Of a stretch of DNA of 7,207 nucleotides, positions 1-6,341 are shown piece by piece. A program made the translations under genes and the position numbers. The notes beneath the pieces are model-generated. The model worked only from the letters and a program-made list of their open reading frames with translations, was not told the origin of the DNA and made no database searches. Source of the stretch: Chloroflexota bacterium (GTDB lineage: Bacteria; Chloroflexota; Limnocylindria; Limnocylindrales; CSP1-4); the NCBI GenBank assembly GCA_013696275.1, contig JACCYW010000022.1:1-7207 (forward strand), given 5' to 3'. Within the stretch, counting starts at the first letter, position 1, and each line of letters begins with the position of its first letter.

Positions 1-293
<293 letters not shown>

Positions 294-448
294 CCTTTGG
301 AACAGATGAACGGTATGTCCCGGGTCTCATGACCGAGCCATGGCACGGCCTGGCCTGCGGCTTGTCGGCTGGACGACACGACGGTCGTCGGTACGTCGAC
401 CGCGCGAGCGTCAGCCCGCTGATGGCCGCCCGGCGTCCGAGCCGCGAT

Positions 449-461
449 CATGGGACCCATG
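449..461. repeat. 13-bp palindrome CATGGG-A-CCCATG
   Basis: Two perfect 6-base arms face each other around a single central A. The palindrome does not extend further and lies about 156 bases upstream of the helicase start. It could be a dimeric regulator site, but only one copy is seen and no regulator is known for it, so chance is possible. Confidence 0.35.
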
Positions 462-569
462 CGATACCTCACCGCCGCCCTCGCCCTGCAAACACCGGCC
501 AACTTTGAAGCGAAGTCGGCTCCGGCCGCACTCGCCACTCAGGCAGACCAGCCACTGCCCCCGCTGACC

Positions 570-595
570 CGCCCGTGGCCGCTCATGAACGGGCG
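570..595 (-). terminator. Weak candidate terminator hairpin downstream of the five-gene operon
   Basis: CGCCCGT (570-576) and ACGGGCG (589-595) form a perfect 7-bp stem with a 12-base loop, beginning 26 bases past the hydrolase stop codon on the minus strand. No T-run follows, so it is not a classical intrinsic terminator. The position is right for ending the operon or protecting its 3' end, but hairpins of this size arise easily at this GC content. Confidence 0.25.
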
Positions 596-621
596 CGGAC
601 TGGAGTGGACCGAGGCCCAGG

Positions 622-1449
622 CTACTGCGATGACCGAACTGAAGCCAGGAAGTCCAGCACGCGCGTCGTGAACTCGGTCGGGTGCTCAAGGTTGAGCATG
701 TGCGCGGTGTCCGCAAAGACGTGCTGCCGGGCATCAGCGATGCCGCGCACCATCAGCTCGCTGCCCGCCCGCACGCTTGGCTCATCAAGGTCGCCCCACA
801 TCACAAGGGTCGGCACGATGACCTCGTCGAGTCGTCCGACAGCCGGCGGCTCGAGCGGTCTGGGCCGGCCTTCGCCAGGTCCGTTGACATAGTTCTCGGT
901 CATCCAGCCGACCATCCTGGCCCTGACATCGGGGGCCACGCGGTCTTCCGGCTGGCCTGGCCCATCGACCCACATGCGCGCCTCCAGCTCGACCAGGCGA
1001 GGCCACTCCCTGGCCTCCCAGAGGCGCTCCATCTCGGCCCAGGTAGCCGCCGACTCCGGGACGTCCAGCTCGAAGCCGCCCGGACTCGATGAGCAGAAGA
1101 CCAGTGACGAGACACGCTGCGGCATCTCCAGCGTCACGTCGAGGGCGATCGAGGCGCCGCGCGACAGCCCCAACAGGTGCGAGGAGTCGAGGCCAAGGTG
1201 GTCCCACAACCGCTGCAGGTCGTCTCGATTCGAGAACGAGGCGTCTTCGCTGCGGGTCCGCCCGAAGCCGCGGGCGTCGTACCTGACCACGCGGTGGTGC
1301 CGTGCCAACTCAGGCACCTGGTCATCCCACATGCGCAGGTCAGCCACCCCGGCATGTATCAAGGTCAGTGGATGACCGTCGCCTGCCACCTCGTAGTAGA
1401 GCCGGCCACCCTCGACCTCCAGGTAGTCCCCGTTCGTCCTCACCTTCAT
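622..1449 (-). CDS. Alpha/beta hydrolase, 275 aa, intact catalytic triad
   Basis: This is a complete cytoplasmic alpha/beta hydrolase of ordinary length. The oxyanion-region motif is IHAGVADLRMW (31-41). The nucleophile elbow is G-L-S-R-G with Ser96, the acid is in WGDLDEP (Asp222 most likely, Asp220 next to it), and the catalytic His250 is in FADTAHMLNLEHP. A variable cap lies at roughly 120-205. The fold covers esterases, enol-lactonases, haloperoxidase-like and C-C bond hydrolases; the HAG-x4-D/W style recalls the 3-oxoadipate enol-lactonase-like group, but the cap does not allow a substrate call. The ATG at 1449 has an AGGG 8 bases upstream (1461-1458). It is the last gene of the operon, 13 bases after the deacetylase stop, and the only junction without an overlap. 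No signal peptide or membrane segment is seen. The fold and triad are certain; the substrate is unknown. Confidence 0.93.
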   Translation of the reverse strand: MKVRTNGDYLEVEGGRLYYEVAGDGHPLTLIHAGVADLRMWDDQVPELARHHRVVRYDARGFGRTRSEDASFSNRDDLQRLWDHLGLDSSHLLGLSRGASIALDVTLEMPQRVSSLVFCSSSPGGFELDVPESAATWAEMERLWEAREWPRLVELEARMWVDGPGQPEDRVAPDVRARMVGWMTENYVNGPGEGRPRPLEPPAVGRLDEVIVPTLVMWGDLDEPSVRAGSELMVRGIADARQHVFADTAHMLNLEHPTEFTTRVLDFLASVRSSQ

Positions 1450-1462
1450 CTACGGGACCCTA

Positions 1463-2659
1463 TCATCGGCCGCCGCTCGCCGGCGACCCAGATGCTCGAT
1501 GGCGCGCCAGCAAACGCAGAGACTGCGCCAGCGAACGCTCCGCCGACACACTATTGATATCCACCAGGCGATCCGGATCTGGCTCCATCAGATCGGTTGG
1601 ATCGAGGTAGGCCTCGGGTAGGCCGCCCTGGTCGAAGTCGGCAGCCGCTGCCTGCCAGCGTTCGCGCCACGCCACGGGCACCGCCGGGGGCACTGCCCGA
1701 TGGGCCTGGGCTAGCCATACGAGGGCCCACGAGCGCGGCACGACTCGATGGACATCGTAGCCGCCGCCTCCGGTCGCCAGCCAGCGACCGTCGCAGTGCT
1801 CATGTGCGAGCCCGTCCAGCAGGCGTGTCGCTCGATCGTATGCCCGGGTCGTGAGACGCAGATGCGCCAGCGGGTCGTTGGCGTGGCTGTCGCAGCCATG
1901 CTGCGTGACCAGCACCGTCGGCTGGAACGCCGCAGCCAGCGCCGGAACGACCGACTCGACGATGGGCAGCCACGAGCCGTCCCCGGAGAAGGGTTCCAAG
2001 GGCAGATTCACGGCCCTCCCCGGCGCCGACGGACCACCCGACTCGAGGACCGAACCGGTGCCCGGGAACAAGTACTCACCCGACTCATGGATCGACACGG
2101 TCATGACTTCCGGATCGTCCCAGAAGAGTGCCTGCACCCCGTCGCCGTGGTGGACATCCAGATCCACGTACAGGACCCGATGCCCGGCATCGCGGGCGGC
2201 CACCACCCCGAGGGCCACGTCGTCGTAGATGCAGAAGCCGCTCGCCCGCGTCGCCATGGCATGGTGCAACCCGCCACCAGGATGGAAGGCATGCTCGGTC
2301 GTGCCTTCCAGGATGGCCGTCATGGCGGTCAACGAACCTCCGGCGACCGCCGCCGACGCTTCATGCATGCCGCTGAAGGCGGGGCAATCGCCGGGTCCGA
2401 TGCCCATCCTCGGTGGACCGTCCGGATGGACCGAGAAGGCACGCACGACCTCGATGTAGCTTCCGTCGTGCAGCCGCCTGAGAGCATCGTCGCCGGCCGG
2501 CTCCGGTTCCAGGAACCTGTCGGCGCCGGTGAGGCGAAGTAGATCGATGCCCGGCCCGAAGCGCCGCGGCGTCAACGGGTGCTGAGCCCCGAAGTCATAC
2601 CGCTCGCTCCAGGGACCGAAGACGACGATGGGCTGCGCGTGGCTGTCAGCCGACGTCAC
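1463..2659 (-). CDS. AcuC-like histone-deacetylase-fold deacylase, 398 aa
   Basis: This is a zinc-dependent amidohydrolase of the arginase/deacetylase fold, closest to bacterial AcuC and class I HDAC proteins, which remove acyl groups from lysine side chains, polyamines or small amides. The active site is intact: the His dyad in HPGGGLHHA (His132, His133), YVDLDVHHGDG with Asp166 and zinc ligands Asp168 and His170, the third zinc ligand Asp257 in HGCDSH, and the transition-state Tyr301 in GGGGYD. The N-terminus RYDFGAQHPLTPRR (20-33) is also AcuC-like. Length fits AcuC (about 380-400) plus a short charged tail. Translation starts at GTG 2659, which overlaps the TGA of the upstream gene as GTGA; only a weak GGAAG lies upstream, so translational coupling is likely. 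In Bacillus, AcuC acts with AcuA on acetyl-CoA synthetase; neither acuA nor acsA is nearby, so the symbol is withheld and another substrate is probable. Confidence 0.95.
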   Translation of the reverse strand: MTSADSHAQPIVVFGPWSERYDFGAQHPLTPRRFGPGIDLLRLTGADRFLEPEPAGDDALRRLHDGSYIEVVRAFSVHPDGPPRMGIGPGDCPAFSGMHEASAAVAGGSLTAMTAILEGTTEHAFHPGGGLHHAMATRASGFCIYDDVALGVVAARDAGHRVLYVDLDVHHGDGVQALFWDDPEVMTVSIHESGEYLFPGTGSVLESGGPSAPGRAVNLPLEPFSGDGSWLPIVESVVPALAAAFQPTVLVTQHGCDSHANDPLAHLRLTTRAYDRATRLLDGLAHEHCDGRWLATGGGGYDVHRVVPRSWALVWLAQAHRAVPPAVPVAWRERWQAAAADFDQGGLPEAYLDPTDLMEPDPDRLVDINSVSAERSLAQSLRLLARHRASGSPASGGR

Positions 2660-3315
2660 TCTGCCGCTGCTTCCCAGCCCGACCCCTTGGTGGCGGCGGA
2701 GAACGCGTCAGCAGCGCTCACTCCGGCATCCAGGGCGGCGACGAATCGCCCGACCATGCCGGTGAAGGCGGCTCCCGCTTCCCTGGGCGCCTCCAGCACC
2801 GTCGCATCCTCGCCGAGTGTCAGCCCAGCGTCTTCTCCTTCGGGTACCACGGCCACTACCGATGCCTGGTGGTAGCGGGCGGCCTCCAGTGCGACGGCCA
2901 TGACATCCTGGGGCAGTCGCTCGGCGATGACCAGCACCCCATAGCCGAGCAGGTAGCCGAGTCCAAGACCGACGTCCTCGGCGTCGAGTCGCGGCTCGCG
3001 GCCTGACATCTCCAGCCCGCCATCGACCGGCTCGATGTCATCGCCGTCATCGAGGCTGTCCCGGCCGACCACGCCCGTCCGCGCCGAAGGATCTCGCAAC
3101 ACCGCAGCGTGTCCGACGCCCGCCCTGGCGAGCCTGATGATGACCTCGTCGCCGGCCGCATCATCACCCACCGAACCGACCAGCTCGACCTTTGCGCCAG
3201 CTGCGCTGGCCGCCACACAGATGGCAACTGACAGGCCGGCGAGCCCGGTCCCCTGGCCCGCCGCGGGAGTCGGCAGCGACGGCCCGAGTGCGGGCCGGCC
3301 AAGGACGACTATCAC
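2656..3315 (-). CDS. Truncated PfkB/ribokinase-fold protein, probable pseudokinase, 219 aa
   Basis: The N-terminal half matches the PfkB sugar-kinase pattern: a small-residue helix (GLAGLSVAICVAASAAGAKV, about 24-43), then VELVGSVGDDAAGDEVI (43-59, the GxVGxD signature) and LARAGVG...LRDPSARTG (62-81). The C-terminal half matches the last part of the fold, but catalytic features are missing. The usual (D)TxGAGDAF, which carries the catalytic Asp, reads REAGAAFTG (178-186), with Ala where the Asp belongs. The chain passes from VVAVVPEG (153-160) almost directly to that segment, so the stretch that normally carries the NxxE motif and part of the nucleotide site is absent. Family members are about 300 residues; this one is about 80 shorter. 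It probably does not phosphorylate but may still bind a ligand or partner. The frame is open and overlaps both neighbours by 4 bases (GTG start, GTGA), so it is a maintained gene rather than a random decay product. The fold call is good; the loss of activity is inferred. Confidence 0.8.
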   Translation of the reverse strand: MIVVLGRPALGPSLPTPAAGQGTGLAGLSVAICVAASAAGAKVELVGSVGDDAAGDEVIIRLARAGVGHAAVLRDPSARTGVVGRDSLDDGDDIEPVDGGLEMSGREPRLDAEDVGLGLGYLLGYGVLVIAERLPQDVMAVALEAARYHQASVVAVVPEGEDAGLTLGEDATVLEAPREAGAAFTGMVGRFVAALDAGVSAADAFSAATKGSGWEAAAE

Positions 3316-4892
3316 GTACCCACGTCGCTGGGTGGTCCATCGGCCATCACCGACACCTCGCCCAGGTCGGCCGCCCGCAGGTCTGCTTCGAAGCGACCGG
3401 CATCGCCGACTATGACCACGCTGACCTCAGCCGGCCGGATGTGACCCTGCGCAGCGGCCAGCACCGCGTCGGCGGTCACGGCCGCCACGGCTGGCCGGTA
3501 GCGATCCAGCTCGTCATCCGGAAGGTCGTGGACGACCAGCCCGGCGATGGCCGTGGCGACCTGCGGAGCTGCCTCGAAGCGCAGCGGGAAGACACCCACC
3601 AGGTAGTCACGAGCGTGCTGAAGCTCGCGTTCCTCGACCGGCGCCTGGCCGATGCGACGGAGCTCAGCCAGGGCATCGATGAGGGCCGCCACGGTGACCT
3701 CCGTCTGGACCGCCATCCGGACCACGAAAGGCCCGCGGTTACGGCGCATGTCGAAGGCCGAGTGGACACCGTAGGTGTAGCCGCGGTCCTCCCGCAGCAG
3801 CTGGTTCAGTCGGGAGCCGAACTGCCCGCCGAAGATCGTGTTGAGGACAGCGATGGCATGGAACTCGGGGACGGCGCGGGCTACGCCACGGTGGCCGATG
3901 CGGACCTCCGACTGGGCCGATCCGGGCCGGTCGACGACCACGATCGCGGCGGCTCGCGTGTTGACATCGTCGGTGTACGCGAGGTCGACCGGCTGCACCG
4001 CCCGTCGATCACCGAAGGCCGACGAGACCAGTCCGTCGATGTGCAGGCCGCGCAGGTCGCCAGCCACGATGAGCGTGGCCGACGTCGGATCGACCAGCCG
4101 GGCGTGCACCGCCGCTACCTCTTGCCTGGTGATGGCCGCGACGGTTCGCTCGGTGCCACCGAGTGGCCGACTGTAGGGCGCTGCTGCTGCGTATACCGTC
4201 TCGGCGAAGACCCGCTCGGCGCGGCGCCTCGGCTCCGCGCGCGCCTGCAGCAGGTCGTTCAGCCGCTCTTCGCGAAGCCGATCCACCTCTTGCTCGGGGA
4301 AGCTCGGCGAGAGGACCACTTCGGCCAGGAGCTCAAGCGCCGCAGCGAACCGCGAGCGCGGCACGATCACACCCGCCGCCAGGCTCTCCCAGCCAGCTTC
4401 CGCGTCGATCTCCGCGCCAAGTCGCTCGGCCGCCTCGACGAGCTCGACCGCGTCACGCTTGGTCGTCCCTTCCGACATCGCACGAGCCGTCATCACCGTG
4501 ACGCCGGCCGACCCGGGCGGCTCGACAGCGACCCCGCCGGCCATGATGAGCTGGGCATTGAGGAGCGGGCGGCCGGGCAGATCGGCCGTGATGAGGGTCA
4601 GGCCGTTGGCCAGACTTCGCCGCTCAAACTGCGGAAAGCGGTACGGCCTCGGCTCGGAAGGCGATGGGCGTCGATCCAGGACAGAGAAAGGCCCGTCGGA
4701 CCGATACGTCGCTACGTCGCTCGGTGTGGCCTGGGTCTGGCTGATCACGGCGACGCCCGGCACCTCATCGCTGAGCAGCGGATCACCGCCCTCATCGATG
4801 GCCACCGGCTCGCCCATCGACCTCGGTCCCGACTCATCCACCGGATCGACCACGTCGGCAAGCGGATCATCGACGTGCCGGGGATCGGTCAT
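3312..4892 (-). CDS. M16 peptidase-like non-catalytic subunit with R/Y pair, 526 aa
   Basis: This is an M16 (pitrilysin/processing-peptidase) family protein without the zinc site. Where the partner has HLFEH, this protein reads VTVMTARAMSEGT (131-143), with no His. The C-terminal M16 half keeps LREDRGYTYGVHS (366-378), placing Arg367 and Tyr374 seven apart like the substrate-holding Arg/Tyr pair of insulin-degrading enzyme. In known bacterial heterodimeric M16B enzymes one subunit carries the zinc site and the other the R/Y pair, so this is the expected partner of the next-door gene. M16 homology starts near residue 85 (FPQFERRSLANGLTL). The first about 85 residues are an acidic, Asp/Glu/Pro-rich, probably disordered extension. 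It is not a start-site error: ATG 4892 has GAGGAGG 4 bases upstream and overlaps the preceding stop as ATGA. No signal peptide is seen. Pairing and role are firm; the substrate is unknown. Confidence 0.92.
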   Translation of the reverse strand: MTDPRHVDDPLADVVDPVDESGPRSMGEPVAIDEGGDPLLSDEVPGVAVISQTQATPSDVATYRSDGPFSVLDRRPSPSEPRPYRFPQFERRSLANGLTLITADLPGRPLLNAQLIMAGGVAVEPPGSAGVTVMTARAMSEGTTKRDAVELVEAAERLGAEIDAEAGWESLAAGVIVPRSRFAAALELLAEVVLSPSFPEQEVDRLREERLNDLLQARAEPRRRAERVFAETVYAAAAPYSRPLGGTERTVAAITRQEVAAVHARLVDPTSATLIVAGDLRGLHIDGLVSSAFGDRRAVQPVDLAYTDDVNTRAAAIVVVDRPGSAQSEVRIGHRGVARAVPEFHAIAVLNTIFGGQFGSRLNQLLREDRGYTYGVHSAFDMRRNRGPFVVRMAVQTEVTVAALIDALAELRRIGQAPVEERELQHARDYLVGVFPLRFEAAPQVATAIAGLVVHDLPDDELDRYRPAVAAVTADAVLAAAQGHIRPAEVSVVIVGDAGRFEADLRAADLGEVSVMADGPPSDVGT

Positions 4893-6214
4893 GCCGCCTC
4901 CTCGCGCTGGTCGGCGTGGGGGACATAGGTGATGACGGCACGGTTGTCCGACCGGAAGACGGCTGCCGCGGCGGCCCGGATGTCCTCTGCCGTGACTGCC
5001 AGATAGCGCGACAGTTGCTCGTTGATCAGTTCCGGCTGGTCGAAATATGTGGCGTACATGCTCAGGCGATCGGCCACCTCCTCCACTCGTTGGAGCGCGG
5101 CCAGCTCGGACGACTCGATGAGGGCTCGAGCTCGCACGAGCTCGTCTTCGGTCACCGGCTCACTGGCCAGGGTGTCGAGCTCAGCCATGAAGGCCGCCTC
5201 TGCTGTGCCGGCATCGACGCCCGGCCGAGCGGTCACCCAGCCAGCGTAGATGGAGTTGCCGCCCACCAGTGGCAGGGCAAAGGCGGCCACATCCTGGGCG
5301 ACGCGATCCCTTCGGACCAGCGCTCGGTACAGTCTGCTTCCGCGGCCACCGGCCAGGATCTGGGTGCCGATCTCCAGGGCGTCGAAGGCAGGTGTCCCGT
5401 AAGCCGGCATCCGGAAGCCGAAGTGGATACGCTCGAGGGGCACCGCATCTTCCACCACCTGGCGGGACTCATGACCGATGGTCGCCTCGATGACGGGTAG
5501 ATGGAACGGCGGGAACCCACCGGCCGGCGGTATCGGCCCGAAATAGCGCTCGGCGACCGCGTGGGCCGCCTCCTCGTCGACATCGCCGACGATCGATAGC
5601 ACTGCCCCATCCGGGGCGTACCAGGTCCGGAAGAACGTGACCACGTCGTCCACCGTGGCCGCATCGAGATCTTCCATCGAGCCGATGGGGGTGTGGTGGT
5701 AGGGGTGCCCGATGGGGAAGACGGCGGCCATGAGCTTCTCGTAGAACGTGCCGTACGGACGGTTGTCGTAGCTCTGCCGCTTCTCGTTCTTGACCACTTC
5801 TCGCTGGTTGTCCAGGTTCTCCTGGGAGAGGGCATCGAGCAGGGTGGCCATCCGGTCCGCTTCCAGCCATAGCCCTACCTCGAGCTGATGTGACGGCAAC
5901 GTCTCGAAGTAGTTGGTGCGATCGAAGAAGGTCGTTGCGTTGTTGACGCCGCCGGCGGCCTGGATGATGGCGAAGTGCTCGGCCTTGGTGACGTGCCGCG
6001 AGCCCTGGAACATGAAATGTTCGAACAGGTGGGCGAAGCCGGTCTTGCCCTTCACTTCGTTGCGCGAACCGACCGCGTACCACAGGTTGATAGCCACCAC
6101 CGGCGCCAGCCGGTCCGGCGCCACGATCACGCGCAGGCCGTTCCCGAGCTGGCGCTGCGAGAAGTGGACGATAGGCAGGTCCGGGTCCCGCTCGCCTGTC
6201 CTGGTTCCGTCCAT
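4889..6214 (-). CDS. M16 zinc metallopeptidase, catalytic subunit, 441 aa
   Basis: This is a zinc endopeptidase of family M16 with a complete inverted zinc motif: HLFEH, with ligands His62 and His66 and catalytic Glu65. Downstream, REVVKNEKRQSYDNRPYG (138-155) supplies the third ligand, most likely Glu144. The N-terminal domain starts SQRQLGNGLRVIVAPD (19-34), and 441 residues is the usual M16B length. The C-terminal half is M16-like, but at the R/Y-pair site it reads LVRRDRVAQDV: the Arg is present and no Tyr is in place. The pair is intact in the adjacent partner subunit, implying a shared active site and an obligate heterodimer. No signal peptide is seen, so the enzyme is predicted to be cytoplasmic. 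ATG 6214 is the only ATG/GTG/TTG after an in-frame upstream TGA. It has no Shine-Dalgarno sequence and lies 8 bases after a TACGAT box, suggesting a leaderless mRNA. First gene of the five-gene operon; identity is secure. Confidence 0.96.
   Translation of the reverse strand: MDGTRTGERDPDLPIVHFSQRQLGNGLRVIVAPDRLAPVVAINLWYAVGSRNEVKGKTGFAHLFEHFMFQGSRHVTKAEHFAIIQAAGGVNNATTFFDRTNYFETLPSHQLEVGLWLEADRMATLLDALSQENLDNQREVVKNEKRQSYDNRPYGTFYEKLMAAVFPIGHPYHHTPIGSMEDLDAATVDDVVTFFRTWYAPDGAVLSIVGDVDEEAAHAVAERYFGPIPPAGGFPPFHLPVIEATIGHESRQVVEDAVPLERIHFGFRMPAYGTPAFDALEIGTQILAGGRGSRLYRALVRRDRVAQDVAAFALPLVGGNSIYAGWVTARPGVDAGTAEAAFMAELDTLASEPVTEDELVRARALIESSELAALQRVEEVADRLSMYATYFDQPELINEQLSRYLAVTAEDIRAAAAAVFRSDNRAVITYVPHADQREEAA
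4897..4903 (-). promoter_or_regulatory. Shine-Dalgarno GAGGAGG for the non-catalytic M16 subunit
   Basis: On the minus strand GAGGAGG ends 4 bases before the ATG at 4892, inside the last codons of the catalytic subunit. It is the best ribosome binding site within the operon, fixes the long N-terminal extension as real, and suggests the two subunits are made in matched amounts. Confidence 0.7.
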
Positions 6215-6222
6215 CGCCGCCG

Positions 6223-6228
6223 ATCGTA
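6223..6228 (-). promoter_or_regulatory. Candidate -10 box (TACGAT) for a leaderless M16 operon mRNA
   Basis: TACGAT fits the TAnnnT form seen at leaderless promoters and ends 8 bases before the ATG at 6214, so transcription would start at or next to the ATG. The whole stretch upstream to 6300 lacks a Shine-Dalgarno sequence. No good -35 box is found at 16-18 bases. Inferred from spacing and the missing ribosome binding site. Confidence 0.4.
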
Positions 6229-6278
6229 GCGTGGGCGGGCCGGCCGCGCCGGACCCCCCACCTTGGCGCGATCAGAGG

Positions 6279-6308
6279 TTGACAGGAGGGCTCGCAACGT
6301 GTTAGAAA
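6279..6308 (+). promoter_or_regulatory. Sigma70-like promoter of the divergent regulator gene
   Basis: A perfect TTGACA (6279-6284) is followed after 17 bases by TTAGAA (6302-6307), or after 18 by TAGAAA (6303-6308), either an acceptable -10. Transcription would begin near 6314, leaving a short leader of about 28 bases before the GTG start. This is the clearest promoter in the window and points to the plus-strand regulator gene. Confidence 0.7.
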
Positions 6309-6327
6309 TCCATCTAACATCTGTTAG
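6301..6327. promoter_or_regulatory. Operator-like inverted repeat GTTAGA-N6-TCTAAC plus a third GTTAG half-site
   Basis: GTTAGA (6301-6306) and TCTAAC (6313-6318) are perfect 6-base arms around a 6-base spacer and sit exactly on the -10 box. A third GTTAG (6323-6327) repeats the first arm 22 bases on, about two helical turns, and pairs with the CTAAC before it as a 5-bp arm with a 4-base gap. The last copy runs into the AGGAGG ribosome binding site. AT-rich repeats standing out from the surrounding GC-rich DNA, over a promoter next to a regulator gene, make an autoregulatory operator the best reading. Confidence 0.6.
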
Positions 6328-6331
6328 GAGG
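6326..6331 (+). promoter_or_regulatory. Perfect Shine-Dalgarno AGGAGG deciding the GTG start at 6342
   Basis: AGGAGG ends 10 bases before the GTG at 6342. It favours this GTG over the in-frame ATG at 6390, which has no comparable site upstream. Its first two bases belong to the third GTTAG half-site, so a hairpin between 6314-6318 and 6323-6327 in the mRNA would partly cover it. Confidence 0.7.
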
Positions 6332-6341
6332 CATTCCCAAA

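Larger units (their letters stand above)
294..621. other. Intergenic region with no convincing gene
   Basis: These 328 bases separate the start of the helicase gene from the end of the alpha/beta hydrolase gene. The open frames here are short, lack a ribosome binding site, overlap neighbours in the wrong frame and resemble no family I recognise. No tRNA-like cloverleaf or other RNA gene was seen by eye. The region contains a 13-bp palindrome at 449-461, a short hairpin (GACGAC, 6-base loop, GTCGTC) at 372-389 and a hairpin at 570-595. It should also hold the promoter of the helicase gene, but I could not identify a convincing -35/-10 pair. Confidence 0.6.

Noticed and set aside
372..389. GACGAC / GTCGTC inverted repeat with a 6-base loop
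   Set aside because: It is a simple CGA/GTC-rich repeat in GC-rich DNA, with no T-run and no position that suggests a terminator or operator.
450..671. A 73-codon plus-strand open frame in the gap, overlapping the hydrolase 3' end
   Set aside because: It has a less biased composition than the shadows, so it was considered, but there is no ribosome binding site or promoter, it overlaps the hydrolase by about 50 bases on the opposite strand, and no family is recognised.
1748..2542. A 264-codon plus-strand open frame opposite the deacetylase gene
   Set aside because: The deacetylase on the other strand has every family motif; this frame has no domain, no ribosome binding site and an Arg-rich shadow composition.
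3192..4928. A 578-codon open frame on the plus strand, antisense to the non-catalytic M16 gene
   Set aside because: It is almost wholly opposite a well-supported M16 gene; its product is rich in Arg, His, Asp and Gly with no recognisable motif, as expected for the shadow of a GC-rich gene.
5469..6320. A 283-codon minus-strand open frame overlapping the catalytic M16 gene
   Set aside because: It is a shifted frame of the M16 gene with an Arg/Gly/Pro-rich product and no motifs; the true frame has HxxEH.
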